Of a DNA stretch of 64,000 nt, positions 46,924-59,434 are shown one piece after another. This DNA is from Adiantum capillus-veneris. Its lineage: Eukaryota > Streptophyta > Polypodiopsida > Polypodiales > Pteridaceae. Under the pieces are notes generated by a model that was given only the letters and a program-made list of their open reading frames with translations, did no database searches and was not told where the DNA came from. Numbering within the stretch: position 1 is the stretch's first letter; each line of letters begins with the position of its first letter. The position numbers and the translations under genes were made by a program. The stretch spans positions 155,080,241-155,144,240 of the forward strand of contig CM043945.1 of NCBI GenBank assembly GCA_014529385.2, given 5' to 3'.

Positions 46924-49764
46924 TCAAGAGAACTTGAGCTGTTGAATGCGTCTAGTCACTTTCTTTTCTGAAGTTGCAAATGTCTGATTGCCTGTACGGT
47001 TGTTGCTGAAGAGGCCAATACTTTTTTTTTGTTGCTTGCGATGAATGGTTCTGTAATAAAACCACTGAAATAACTCCTTCAGATTGTTTGCCTTATTTCG
47101 AGAGCCTCCATGCTGTGTGTGTCTGAAGTAGGCATTTCTAGCTATGTAATGAGACTTCTCCAGGCCTTGGGTGTTCCACATACCTGGATTCCCATACTTT
47201 TGGATGAAGTATGGCAAATGATTAAAAATAATATGCTGCAAAAGAAGAAATTTATTTATAAATTTAAACACAAACTTAGTACTAAGATTATATGAGGTGC
47301 TTTTAATTTACCATGTAATGAGTGATTTGAGTGTCATTCCATGTTGTCTTGAAGGATTTTTTCAATAGCTGAAGGTTCTACTGAAACTTGTTGAGATTAT
47401 CATGCGACCAATCATCATTCTCACACATTTGAAATAATATGTCAATGGAACGCCACACGCCACCCTTTGCATTGCGAGTTGTTGGCTCTTGGTCTTTCAC
47501 TGCTAAATGAAGTTTTTTTCAGTGCATATACTCAACTTTTCTAATGTAGGTAGAGTGATATACTCTCCATTGCTTTGTTAGCTTCACATCTTTCATACCT
47601 TAAGGTTTATATAGAAAATGGTGTGCCTTGACCCCACCTATGGATGGTTTGCAGGGTACATCTTTCTCATTGGTTGACCTTTTTTTGTCCCGCTGTATTT
47701 TCACATTGCCCCCATGTAGACCAATACCTGGCAGAACTAGTTCCAAAACATCTACAACGACTTGTTGTTCAGACGACTTTTTGATTTTCCAAGCAAACCC
47801 AATGTACAGATATACCAACTTCTCTACAATTCAGCAACAAAGAGCATGCATTGTACAAATATGGACATTAACAAGTGGTATATTCAGAACTGGTCGAAAA
47901 TTACAGTCTCGATTGTGACGAGTAGGAGCCTTTCACCACCACTTTGGGTCCATCACTTTTGCAGGCTCCATGCAATACAAGCATGGAGACTTTTCCATGG
48001 CACCCATTCCACAATTATACATACACTTCAGTGTTTTGAGGTCACCTACAAGATGCCATTGAACTTGAAAGTCTCCTCTCCCATCTATAGCCAATACCTC
48101 TCCTCAATTCATTTGCCTATCAATGATATGTGGAATAGGGGTTTGATGGAACACCCAAATAAAATTTCATGGTCTTCTTTATTTACCTGCAAGATCAATC
48201 CTTATGAGATACAAAAATTAAATCTAAAATTTAGGTACAATAGAGGGCTTGCAAGAGCTGCAAAATTGGAGATAGCTAGAGTACCTGAAATGCACCAAGC
48301 CACCGTATGTTTGTTTTTTATTGAACACTGAAGTATGAAGGGTCATCAGTGGGACATTTGGAAAGGGCCCTATTCATTAATGTGATTGTAACTCGCTCTA
48401 GCTTCTTCTCTTTAAGAATCTCACACTCATCTAGCTTCAAAACAAAATGTAGAACGCCACCTGTCTCTTCGAATGTGATATTGTAGAACTCTACCATTCT
48501 AGTTTGCAACAGAGTGAGGTCCATGAAGATATTGTTGTATCATCATAAATGACAGTAGTTCCTTGTGAGCTATAAATATTTTGAATATGAAATGGACATC
48601 CAATGAGGTCTGTTTGTTCATTATTGAGCTGTAGTCTTTTCTTCCAGAACTTGTAGTTGTTGGTAAAAGCTTAGACTTTATTCCCTTCTTCACAAACATG
48701 GAAGAGATACACTATCGAATAGTTGAGTAACCTCTTTTACTAACTCCAAGGGAGTCCAATGTACCCTGTATATGCCTGGTAGGCATTGCATTCTTTGAAA
48801 TGAATATGTCAATGATATCTTGTTGCAAAACCTTAAACTTTTTGTCATGCATAATATACTTTGCAAGACCACTAGTTATCAATGGCTTTAACTGCTTTCC
48901 TACATTGGCCTTCGGGTCTATGTTTTCTTTGTCTGGATAGATGGAATCTCTACAAAGGAAGCATAACTAACATAAACAAACACTTAGATTGATTTAAATT
49001 AATTAGAGAGTTTACAATGCTCACCTCAATGCTTGGATTCTTTTCTTAAGGCCCATAGCCTACCTTCAACGTTTCAAGATTCCGTAGTTTCTTCTTTCGC
49101 ACACGAGTGCCTAGCATTGTCTCTTTGTTTTGTAATGACTGTACCTTTGTTTGTAAGACCTGTGATTCTTGTGTGCTCTACATTACAGTCTTTTGGTCCT
49201 CATGATGCAAGTTTGAAAGTCTTTGAATCTCATTTGCTTGGTGCTTCACCATGTCTTTATAAGTTTCTGATTTGTTGCTTAGAGCTTTACAGTAGCCAAG
49301 CAATCCATTCTCTCCATTACTTGCAAAGGTCAATAAGTTAGTGGGATTTGAAAATGCTGGAAAAGAATTTGTCATGGGATCCAATGGATAGAGTGAGCCT
49401 TTTGTCCAAATATCTAAGTGTTTTGCTCCCTCTACCCTGAGTCTCTCTGTCATGATCGGTGTCACTTTGATGTTAGTTTTGCCTCGCTTACACAGTGGCA
49501 TATATTGGGGATCCAGATCAATGTGTAGATAATAGAAGGGTCTTTTAAGGAGGACATTTGTGGGGGTGGAAGAAGAAGACGTGTGCAACAGGCCAAGAAA
49601 GGGAGGATTTCTTTAAGGTCAGCACACAAACAATGAGAGAGTAAGGAGAGAGCAGGTTTGGAAGGATACATCCTATTTCCTTTAGTCATACATTCCATGT
49701 ACAGGAAACTCCCTCCAATTCTAGGACGTTCACTGAATGCAACTGAAAACAATTTATTCTTCAA
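46924..49764 (-). pseudogene. Gene D: transposase-like protein of a widespread unnamed family, decayed
   Basis: Minus-strand gene with several introns. The first part (ERPRIGGSFLYMECMTKGN) is joined after a frameshift near 49,585 to LDIWTKGSLYPLDPMTNSF and a coiled coil to 49,064. After the intron: NVGKQLKPLITSGLAKYI and FISKNAMPTRHIQGTLDSLG. Then FVLKLDECEILKEKKLERV, CPTDDPSYFSVQ, WHLVGDLKTLKCMYNCGMGA, SPCLYC, LNIPLVNVHICTMHALCC, and YGNPGMWNTQGLEKSHYIAR in the last exon. An intron near 47,218-47,300 (GTAAAT to TTTTGCAG) fits the frame. From memory these motifs belong to multicopy uncharacterised proteins of animals and early plants, probably transposon-encoded. At least five stops or frameshifts. 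It lies just inside the right inverted end. Confidence 0.6.
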
Positions 49765-49898
49765 TCATCACGGCCGTTATGACATTGTGGCAAGAATCTA
49801 CTTGTAAGTACACTTTTTGAATGGTTATTCCAACTTTACATTTGCTTTTACCACACCTATTTTCTAGAGAGAGAAAGTCAAAATTCTATTTTTCTTAG

Positions 49899-49934
49899 AA
49901 GGCCCTCCAAATGACCTCCAAAATTTCCTAATGA
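49899..49934 (-). repeat. Inner terminal inverted repeat, right
   Basis: Reverse complement of 19,451-19,486 with two differences. Immediately outside it a minus-strand ORF (49,935-50,282) is cut off, as expected for an insertion point. Confidence 0.7.
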
Positions 49935-50282
49935 CTACTTGGCCGTCAACTCTTTCTCCTGCCTTATCTGTAGCCAGTTTCCTTCTTGCAGTGCATCCTC
50001 TCCTTGTAGGCCAAGGAGGGCTTCTCCTAAATTATGCAACTCGTCGACCCCATGCAGTAGCATGCTATCATATGTAGGGTTTGTCTCAAGAAGTCTAGGA
50101 GCCTTTCCAATCTGTTCGTGGGACCGGATGATTCTTGAATCTGATCTTGGAAAGAGAACTCCATGTTGCAAACTTGCATTGGCCAAACAATACATTCGCC
50201 TGTTGCTTTCCCTATGCAATAACAGGCGTGTTGAGTTCGGCGTCTCCATAGAGGAAGACACCATATTTAGTCTTCTCATCAC
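49935..50282 (-). pseudogene. Unrecognised ORF truncated at the element junction
   Basis: 115-codon minus-strand frame with LLLHRESNRRMYCLANASLQ, SHEQIGKAPRLLETNPTYD and ELHNLGEALLGLQGEDALQ. It stops right at the start of the inverted end. Likely a gene of the outer element or flank interrupted by the insertion; no family recognised. The piece at 51,672-52,016 on the same strand could belong to the same gene. Confidence 0.35.
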
Positions 50283-50669
50283 TATTGCAAATGCAAATCC
50301 GGCTAACTTTGTACTTGTTTACTTCAGTGCTTGATGTCAATCTATATATGTCCTGCTATATTCTATAGATGTTCTATAGCAACACCCAACAAGCAAGTCT
50401 AGTTAGCACAAAAGGGTGTGTGTAAGAGCGGATGGTGAGGATGCAATATGTGTGACAGGAGGCTTACAATGAGTTTTTATGGAGAATTTATCAAAGGCAT
50501 TGAGGCTTAGAAGTGAGTGGATTCTAGGAGGCCGTCTTGTGGAGAATGGCTCTTAGAGTATCAAAATCTACATCATGGACTGAATTCTCTCACAAACTCC
50601 CTCATCTGTGTGGGCCAGTCAACCATGAATAGTTGAGAAATCAATCATGAATAGCCAATACTTAACACG

Positions 50670-50788
<119 letters not shown>

Positions 50789-50789
50789 C

Positions 50790-51670
50790 CACAAACGTCG
50801 AGAGAGCGAGGCATGCATGAGAGGCAAGGCAGCAAATGAGGGCTCACGATATGCTCTTCTCCCCACGTGCAGAGTCACCATAGCTGGATTTCGAACTATA
50901 TAATGAGAGGCAAGTTAGCGTGGCGGTGGCCTTCTTTGCACAGGCCTCGTGCCCTTTTATCATATGTGCCCCCGCTCTCTACTGATCGGCAAGAACGGTT
51001 TCCATCTCTCTCTCAAAGAATGGCCAAAGACTTACCTGAACTGCTGGCTTTGCAAAGCTTCATCTCCAAATTGATGTGCAATTGAAAACCTACAAATTGT
51101 TACCTTTGTGAACCCCTCTCTTGATGACTAGCTGCCTCAGTCATCAATCTCCATCCTTATCTACGCCTTTGCCATATTGTTTGTGTGTTGGATATTGTTT
51201 TACGTTGCCCTCCTCTATTACCTGCACATCGTGGATCCTATGTAGATGGCACTCTTTCAAACCCCATTCTTTGCTCTCTATACCCAATATGGTTGTGCAG
51301 CTCGTCAACCTCTTTTTCTCTCCAAATATGTGTAGTTTCACACTAATTTTCCCTGCCAATGCTTGCCATTTATTTTTCTTGACGCTTCTCCCTTATTAAC
51401 AACTCATGGACTGCTCATCGAGGATCCTCCAATTACTACTTTGCTACCTCCAAAAGCCAATGCTCCCCTTCTACAACTCAACCAACTGCCCTTGCCAACT
51501 TCTGCAGCTACTCAAGCGCCTCTTGCTTGTGCTTTTTGGTCTTTGGTGGTCGCGCAACACCTCTTGGTCACCCTCATCTTGATGCCATGCTCTACCACTA
51601 CAATGTTGCTGCATCTCCTTGGAGCTACACATTAACCAACTACCGCAGACATCATATTCTGTTTGAATTG
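50790..51670. other. No gene firmly recognised
   Basis: Plus-strand frames at 51,121-51,635 are Pro/Leu/Ser-rich without known motifs. I cannot tell decayed coding from chance. Confidence 0.4.
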
Positions 51671-51671
51671 A

Positions 51672-52016
51672 TCATGCGAGATTTCTATGTTTGTCTGTAG
51701 ATTGTTTCAAGATTTCTATGTTTGTCTGTAGATCGTTTCGAAATGCTTGCCTCATCAAATTTTTAAATAGGCTATCAATAGAGTTGGACAAGGAGTGTGA
51801 CTGAAGCCAACGACTCAATAGACCATGACTTGCACTAGTGGAAATATTCCCCAATGCCTTTCCCTCGACATTGAGCTGTCTACCACTAATCTTCTCACAC
51901 ACTCTGCTAAAAGCGCAAGCAGCTAGTTGCACTGAAGCCACTGGCTTAATTACTTGAGGATAACCATCATAAGCTTTGGTGTGATCGATCATAAGCTTTT
52001 CTGCCCTCGTGTCCAC
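51672..52016 (-). pseudogene. Unrecognised minus-strand ORF
   Basis: 114 codons with KLMIDHTKAYDGYPQVIKPV, ACAFSRVCEKISGRQLNVEG and ISTSASHGLLSRWLQSH. Balanced composition suggests real coding origin. Family unknown. Confidence 0.35.
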
Positions 52017-52764
52017 TTTGACATTTACTCATTCCATTTCTTCACCCTCTACCGTATTGCCAACAGCCTAATAGCATCAGCAAAAAAAATGTGATGAACG
52101 GGCCTGTGAAGGCAATGAGTTTTGTGATTCTACCAGATCAGGCCAACTGATCATCGATTGAAATTTGATATATCTGTTGTTTTAGTAGCACTAGAACAGA
52201 CCTCTACCATGGGTTGATTGCACAAAATATCAGATCTTTGAGAGTGTTCATCACGTCTGCAGGCATCCGAAGTACCCTCCAGCTTGATGATCTGCAAACA
52301 AAAGATTGCGTCGAGTGCTTTTTTATTTTATTCACTCGGTAGCTTTTCACGATGGAGTTTTTTAGAGCTTTCCAAGGTAGTGATTCTTTTTTTTTTTTAA
52401 TCTAATGCCACGTGGTGGCTTCTACATTGAGATACTGAAAAAAGAGCCTTGGGCTCACCAAATAATGATGACAAGTCCCTCATAACATTTCTCGATTACA
52501 TCGGAGAACTAGAGACTAAGTCAAAGGTAGTGGTTGTACCCACACCTGCGACCTTGCGAGAACCTAATGAGTTAGAGACGATAAAACTTCAGCACTCATG
52601 TCAGCCCCTATCACTCGTATGTTGCCATTGGTGAACCTCTTGAAGGTCAGGGCCTAGTCTTTGGGGCAACATCACTGGCTTATCAAAGGTCAAGAAGTTC
52701 TGAAGGAAAGAGGGAGTTGAAGAAGAGGATTTAACTAAAAGTGCGACCAAGTGCAGAAAACCAG

Positions 52765-52969
52765 TCCCTATTAACACATTGTCCAAAAGAGCTTGAAAAT
52801 GAAAACACCACCCTACTGATAGAGTTAAAAAGCTACAATACGATGGCCATCCTAGACACAAAGGCAATCCCTATTAACACATTGTTGAAAAGATCTTGAA
52901 AATGAAAATAGCACCCTACTGATAGAGTTAAACAGCTACAATACGATGGCCATCCTAGACACAAAGGCA
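52765..52969 (+). repeat. Tandem duplication, 103-bp unit, in decayed retroelement
   Basis: Two copies beginning TCCCTATTAACACATTGT and ending GACACAAAGGCA, lying across the start of the protease motif. Confidence 0.8.
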
Positions 52970-53278
52970 GGAATAAGCATAGCGACCAAAGCTGTATGGG
53001 AGAAATGGGAAAAATGAGCCCTATCGAAAATTGGCATGGTTTTGCAGCTAGCCGACGGCCAAATTGCAATCCCACTAGGACTTCTAGATAACATCATAGT
53101 TATTAGTTGTGGCATTGAGTACTCACACACTTTTGCCGTAGTAGATTTTGGAAAGAAACCCAAATTACAAGGTAATCCTTGCAAGACCTTTCGTGTGCCA
53201 ATTAATCTTAATCCAAGATTGGGGATACAAGTGCCTCCATCTCCAACACAATGGGGTTACACATTAGGAAAACTATGA
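52930..53278 (+). pseudogene. Retrotransposon aspartic protease (retropepsin) remnant
   Basis: The frame reads NTMAILDTKAGISIATKAVW, where the catalytic D-T-G is changed to D-T-K, then MVLQLADGQIAIPLGLLDNI and CGIEYSHTFAVVDFGK. This matches the protease of a Ty3/gypsy lineage common in mosses and ferns. Decayed pieces of the same element continue to about 53,620 (HKKPIGRFELLKCTHHPVFL) with many stops. Confidence 0.6.
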
Positions 53279-53470
53279 ACTCCCTATGGGCCTTGTAAGA
53301 ATCCCTAATTTTTAAGGATTAAGTGTTAAAATGTAGGTACTTTAAGGGACACAAGAAACCAATTGGTCGTTTTGAGCTTCTTAAATGCACTCACCATCCA
53401 GTTTTTCTAAAAGGGATGCTTGAATGGGAGGGTCCAATCATTTACTCATTGAAAAGTGACTTGAGAAATC

Positions 53471-53612
53471 CAAGTAGTTTTAAAGAGGCTTTTGTTTGAA
53501 TGAAATTGAATTTCCAACTAGATATCATCAATATTTTCAAATTCAAGTAGTTTTAAGAAGGCTTTTGTTCGAATGAAATTGAATTTCCAACTACATATCA
53601 TCAATACTTGTA
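53471..53612 (+). repeat. Tandem duplication, 73-bp unit
   Basis: Two copies of a unit starting CAAGTAGTTTTAA and containing GAATGAAATTGAATTTCCAA. Confidence 0.8.
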
Positions 53613-53639
53613 AATCCTTTTTGAAAATCTTTTTTCTTA

Positions 53640-56600
53640 CAAAGTCACAATGTTCCATAAGGTTTTTAGGCTACAATGCTTTTGAAGTAGAACCATTGTC
53701 TAAAAATATTGGGAAAATATTTTTTGAAATAAGCATTTGATGGACCCATTTTTAAAACCAAACCATCATGCACACATGGAAGATGGCCATACAAATTTGA
53801 GCATGAAGTTAAGAGGACTCTGACATGGCACATAGCCTCGTGCGTCCGATGCTTGAAGGTTGGTAGCCTACAGGAGAAGGAATCCATGCACACCGTCGCT
53901 TGGATAGTGGGTATGTCAATGTTGAGGCTTTTAGCCCTCAGCCCAACAACCAATGTTTGAGTGCCTATCTCGTCTATAACAAGTGCTAAGGCCTAGCGCT
54001 CCAATAAATCTTGACCATGTGTCTGCCACTTTGGCATCTTAGTTTGACATTGAATTTTGAAAACCTCCCCCTCCTTCTATATGTCTCCATCACCTTTGAA
54101 ATTTTAAACTTGATATTTAAATTTTGGATCTTCCCATGTCCCTACAAATCCAAAAGTGGACTTGGAGAGCTATCAAGAGTTAATGCAATTTTGCTGTATG
54201 ACCATTCTACAAAACAAATCCATGGTATTTCTTTGCCTCTAGTGGTTTTGACCTAGGGGAAACAAGGGAAGGATGGGACAAATTATGACACACCTAGGTA
54301 CTAGGTGATATCCCAACCCTCTGTGCCCATTGGCCAATTCTTTATCTCCCCTTCATCAAAAAGGTCCGTGAAGAGTGCGTATGTTTCCTAATGAACTAGA
54401 ATGAACCTAAGCACCCATGAATATAGCAACGTGGCAAAGTTGGCAACAGCTGATTTTGAGTTTGGCACAAGCACTCGACTAGAAGCACAAGAGGATAGTG
54501 ACTATGAAGGAGAGTAAAACTTTTGGTTGTTTGGGGCCGAAGATATGGAGAACCTAGCCAAGTGTCTTGCCAAAATTGACCATGAGATCAAACAAGCAAA
54601 ACACTATGTCTCGGTAGGATTCATTAAAGACAAAGATGGAGAGCAAGAGTGGATACACATACTAGCTATCATAGATGCAAGCGCTATTGGGGCGAGAATA
54701 ATCTCACACCAGGAATAGAGTGCTACTTTAGCCTAATAGGTGTCGGGCCTTTGGCTATATGGAATCAAGAGAAATTGAACCGAAATATACATGAAAACTT
54801 TGCACTATAATCCTACCAACAATGTTCTTGATTACCAAGGAATTGATACAAAACCCTATCTGACACTTGATTAGAACCGTGATCCTTCATCCTTGTTTGA
54901 TCCCAAGCATCCTCTAACAGTATCTTGTGATCATCTTAACTCTTCCCTCGATAGATTACAATGGGCATCAAGCCGATGCTTAGAAGGAGCCTAGCCTCTG
55001 CTATTTTTGGCAAAAAAAAAAAAAACCAACTTTGCTTTTCTCCTAAATTTATCTAGGTTTAATCTTTAGTCAAAAAGAATTTCTTTTGGTTTAGAAGATG
55101 TCGCATGGGAAACAACCCATGATGATGTGGCAGCCAAAAGTTCACCATCATGAAATCGGATGCTTCTTGTTCCATAAAGATTTGCCCTAGCATGTAGATC
55201 TTCTTTTTTTCTCAGTGAATTTAATCAGAGCAGTGTAGATCTTATGGCGAGCTCTTGAATCGTCTCTTCCTTGCTTTGACGATGTATGCATTCTTTTTCC
55301 ATTGTATTGCTTACACATTTCACATCAATAAAACACTTGGGCATCCAATTTGAGTGCACAAGGTTCCAATTCTAATGTCCCTAATGTCAAATGTATCCAA
55401 TATGAAACAAACTCTTCAAAAATTCAAAGCTAATCCACACAAATTTGAGCCGAGAAGTTCATTCTTGCATGTTTTTTGCTTACGGACATCGAATGTCATG
55501 ACATCCACCCCCTCTAAACCTGCACATCCTTTGGCATGTTCCAGCCTCATGGTACCTTGTAGCAGCCTTTGTCAGTCTATACCCTCCTCCAAAATCATAT
55601 GGATAACTCAAAAACTTGATCTGCATTGAATAAAACCATCTGATTAGCAAAGAACCACTTAGATCAAATGGTACGCTCGCATAACTGCCTTCAAACACTA
55701 GAGAACCCTTAGAACCACTTTGAGACCCTTTGCGTTTTTCAACTCTTCTTGGATCGTAAGGCATCATCATGTAAACACATTTCCACAACATCTATAAAAA
55801 AAATTAGAAAAATACATGCACACCCCTTAATCCTCTCTTGAAAACTCGTGGAATAACCATGGGAAACTCCATGAACATGAAGAGCATTGCCATCATGCAA
55901 AAAACCTTTGTTAAAAAGAAACATAAGTTCCTCACCCTCCTCTTCAAGAAATCCCTCCAAACTGCTTGTTATATATTGCAAAGACTCCTGAAATTTCTCT
56001 TCAACCTTTTCACCAACCACAAAATCCCTTTGTACCTCTTTCGCATAGAAATTTGAATTGTATCTTCATTCTCCAAAGAATCCTCCAGACAACCTTTCTC
56101 ATTACCAAAAAAAAACCTCAAGTATTTTCAAGGTAAACCTCACGTCAATTCTCTCACCTTCTTTCAAATAACTATGCATGTCTACATCATAAAACTATGC
56201 ATACATTTCAAATACTGTCTCTATCTCCCTTTCTAAATCATCCTAGTGGATATGCTTACAGCCACTTGTAATTGACTTCTCAAAAACCGACTTGTGCTTA
56301 GTCTTTGACACAAGATCTTCACCCCCTCTAGCTTTCTTATCCATCCCTAAAATATGCTGAATTGAATCGTGTCTCTAGTCATCCAGAGAGAACCTTTCTT
56401 CTCGATACCTTTGCGCTTCTACATCATAATACTCTACAAGAGCCATGAAGACTGCCAATCTTCTTGTTCTTCCTCTGAGTAAACACTTTCATTAGTATTG
56501 TCTTCAACAATGGAATCAAAGATAAAAATATTTTCTCCACTACATAACTTTGACTTTAGCATAGAGTTGGCATCCTCTTCCTACTTCAAATCAACATCAT

Positions 56601-56870
56601 GTATATCTTTCGTTTCACAAGGACAAGTGACAAGCCATTTAAACTATTTATTTACTGTGGACCATAGAAACCATTGTCATCTCTGCTTTATTGTCTATCG
56701 CCAGTGGAGTTTAAGTACTTAGGACACTAATATTAGAACCACCATGTTGGATATACACCAAGTAGAACCATTTATGACTTTGAAAAACCTATCGATTGAA
56801 TCAATTAATGAAGAAACTTTGTTATCTTCAAAATATGTTTGGTTTACAATTATGTTTTGTGGTATGAATA
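53640..56870. other. Decayed, mostly unrecognisable sequence
   Basis: Short frames with protein-like composition occur at 54,527-54,718 (+, ENLAKCLAKIDHEIKQAKHY) and 55,739-56,020 (-, SLEGFLEEEGEELMFLFNKG), but no domain is evident. Probably old retroelement remnants. Confidence 0.35.
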
Positions 56871-56879
56871 CATTAAGAC

Positions 56880-57560
56880 TCCTAAAAAGGATGAGGGTTG
56901 AGAGCACATGGTAATGTCTACGTGTGAGATTTAGCCAGTTCGCCAAATCTCATGGGGAATCATTGATAGCTAGGCTAGCTTACAAAGGTTCAAGATCATG
57001 CCATCTAGCTTTGAGTTAGGCCACAAATATGTGCAGTAGAGCCGATGCAAAATCATGTATTGAAGCCATAGTACATTCAACATAAGTAAACATAGTGCCT
57101 TGCCAATGTCTAATGGTTTAGATGTATAAGCAATCCTGCTAGGGATGAGGGTTCAGAGCATGGAGTCAAAATTATGCATGAGATTTGGATGTCTGGCCAA
57201 ATCTCATGGAATTTGATAGCTAGTTGTCTTGCAAAGGTTGATTATGCTAGCTCCAAGCTTCCCTTACACTAGGACTAGTATGGACCTGTTAAGGATGGAC
57301 ACTAGAATCCATGTAAACTCTTGTGTTGAAGCTCTTAGTGTGCTGATGAAAAATATTGTAAATTCAACATAAGTATACATACCTTCCCAATGTCTAATGT
57401 TCAGGATGCATTAATAATCCTACCAAGTATGAGGGTTCATAGCACGAAATCACAGCTATGCATGAGATTCCGAGACTATCCAAAATCTCTTGAAACTTGA
57501 TAGCTATATGAGTTTTCTTGCAAATAGTGATGTGCTTCTATCAAAACATAGTTCAATGAG
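56880..57560 (+). repeat. Degenerate tandem array, about 290-bp unit
   Basis: Two to three copies. Each has AGGATGAGGGTTCAGAGCA, CATGAGATTT...CCAAATCTCATGG, TTGATAGCTA, CTTGCAAAGGTT and CAACATAAGTAnACAT with CCAATGTCTAATG. Copies start near 56,885, 57,135 and 57,420. Confidence 0.75.
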
Positions 57561-58123
57561 ATGTGGTTGGCCATCAAATGTTCAACGTGGCTTGATGCAC
57601 AAGTGAACTAGGCTATATTCAAGATAAATATGCATCTAGCTTTCATAATGTTTTAGTATATTAGAACGATCACCTAAACAAGTATAAAATCTATTGTAAA
57701 ATCCCATGAAGTGTGATTCTTTTATAAAAAATGGTTACATGAGACAATTACACAAGTCCCTTTTCTCTATGGTGCGCCATTGTGGGGTGATGATTGTTAT
57801 GTCGTTTGAGTTGGATGAAGATAATTGGGATGATATAGCTATGACCCAAACCTTGTGGTACCTTTATCAAATAAGCGAAACAATTGTATGAGAAATAGGA
57901 AACAAACAGAACTAATTAGGGAACCAACAACATCAAAAAATATGTCTCTTGAGTTTGTGAAACAAGTGTCAATTTTTGGTTTGTGTGGGAGGAAATATTG
58001 TCATCTAGTATATGGTGGAATTGCTAATGTCTCTTATAAGAGATTTTTGGGGCTAGCATCAATAGGCTTGTACTAACTACGTGTACAACACCTTGGGGAT
58101 AGTTCAACATATTAATTTTCATG

Positions 58124-58253
58124 AAAAAATACAATATACTTTCTCATTAAATGGCAATGAGATTTGCTATAGGGGATTGTATGAGATAGAAAAATACAAT
58201 ATACTTTCTCATTAAATGGCAGTGAGAGTTTCTTTAGGGGATGGCATGAGATG
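58124..58253 (+). repeat. Tandem duplication, 65-bp unit
   Basis: Two copies of AAAAATACAATATACTTTCT followed by CATTAAATGGCA and a GAGATTTG/GAGAGTTT tail. Confidence 0.8.
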
Positions 58254-58314
58254 CATGGGATTCTAAAGATATCCTTTTATAAATACAAGAATTTTTTTTG
58301 AAGTAGGAGTGCGG

Positions 58315-58316
<2 letters not shown>

Positions 58317-58347
<31 letters not shown>
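58317..58347 (+). repeat. (CT)n microsatellite
   Basis: CT run of about 30 bases. Confidence 0.95.
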
Positions 58348-58352
<5 letters not shown>

Positions 58353-58420
58353 CTCTCGCATGCGCGCACACCATCTAATAATTTCTCTCTTATTGGTATT
58401 CAAAGGTGGAAATGTCTATA

Positions 58421-58676
58421 GGATGTTCTAATGGATTGAAAGTTGTGAAGCATTCATAGGTTTCCCATTAAAGTCCATGGATGCTACTACGTAGTCCCTC
58501 TACTCGCAAACCCTACCTATTCAAGGGATTCTCTAGGAGGTCAAAGGTAGGATGCTCTAATGTATTGAAAGTTGTGTGTGATTAGAATCATTCATGGGTT
58601 TGCCATTAAAGTCCACGGATGCTACTACGTAGTGCCTCTACTCGCAAACCCTACATGTTCAAGGGAATCTCTGGGC
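58421..58676 (+). repeat. Tandem duplication, about 128-bp unit
   Basis: Two copies with TCTAATG(G/T)ATTGAAAGTTGTG, CCATTAAAGTCCA and GGATGCTACTACGTAGT, the last containing the palindrome CTACGTAG. Confidence 0.8.
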
Positions 58677-58718
58677 CTTTTTTTTAGCATACAAGGGGTG
58701 CATCTCACTCAAAAGGTT

Positions 58719-58812
58719 GAGATAAGTTTGGGGTTTGAACCCACCCTCGATGGCATCGAGGTGCCATGCCAATTTTCAAGACTGGAGCCTTAAACCGCTC
58801 GACCATCTCTTC
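58719..58812 (-). tRNA. tRNA-Ser(UGA)-like sequence, pseudogene or SINE head
   Basis: On the minus strand: A box TGGTCGAGCGG, anticodon stem CCAGT/ATTGG around loop CTTGAAA (anticodon UGA), a long variable arm with hairpin ATGGCA/TGCCAT as in tRNA-Ser, and B box GGTTCAAACCC. Length of 94 bases suits a class II tRNA. The acceptor arms (GAAGAGA and the 3' CTTATCTC region) pair poorly. About 45 bases downstream there is an A8 run (minus strand, near 58,678), so it may be a short SINE. Confidence 0.5.
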
Positions 58813-58819
58813 CCCCACT

Positions 58820-59260
58820 CACGCGAGCAGCTTGTTTCGCCATGGCCACAACCAAAAGAAAAAGGTTCCAAGGTTTAGGGTACTTGGCCCCCGTGACCTC
58901 CTTGGCTCGCGGCAGTTGGGACAGACTCCGACAGAGTGCTTCACTTCGCGTCAAACGAAAACGGCACACGCCTTCCTCGCCCATCCTAGGCAGGCTCATC
59001 GTGAGCTTTTCCTTGTTCTATGAAGCCGCCACATAAAAGGTATCCTCCCAAGATACCCTATAATAAAACCCATTTCAAAATCACGGAAGACATATTGTGT
59101 ACTAGTTTTGAGAGCGAAAACTGACTTTTGTATTATGGTTATGCCGTTGTCAATGTGTTATTGACCATGAGAAATGGCTTGAGATAGAGCTATCTCCACA
59201 TGTTATTTCTATATGGCTGGTAAATGCACATGCGGAGAAGCCATAGTATTTCCAAAGTCG
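58820..59260. other. No gene recognised
   Basis: GC-richer at 58,820-59,040 (a short basic frame starting MATTKRKRFQGLG at 58,842), then AT-rich. No domain or repeat ends seen. Confidence 0.4.
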
Positions 59261-59265
59261 GTGTA

Positions 59266-59430
59266 TAGCTTGCATATATCTACATGTACATGTATGTAGT
59301 GTTTACCTATAAAACTCAATGGATAGCTTGCATATCTCTACATGTATGTAGTGTTTACCTATAAAACTCAATAATTAGCTTGCATATCTCTACATGTCCA
59401 TGTATGTGGTGTTTTACCTATGAAACTCAT
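59266..59430 (+). repeat. Tandem repeat, 52-58-bp unit, three copies
   Basis: Units start TAGCTTGCATATCTCTACAT and contain ATGTATGTAGTGTTTACCTA. Confidence 0.8.
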
Positions 59431-59434
59431 TTGT

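Noticed and set aside
47628-48331. Plus-strand ORFs across gene D
   Set aside because: They lie antisense to exons that carry an ordered series of conserved motifs, so they are shadows.
56880-57560. CRISPR-like array
   Set aside because: Units are long, degenerate and without regular repeat-spacer structure; this is a eukaryotic tandem repeat.
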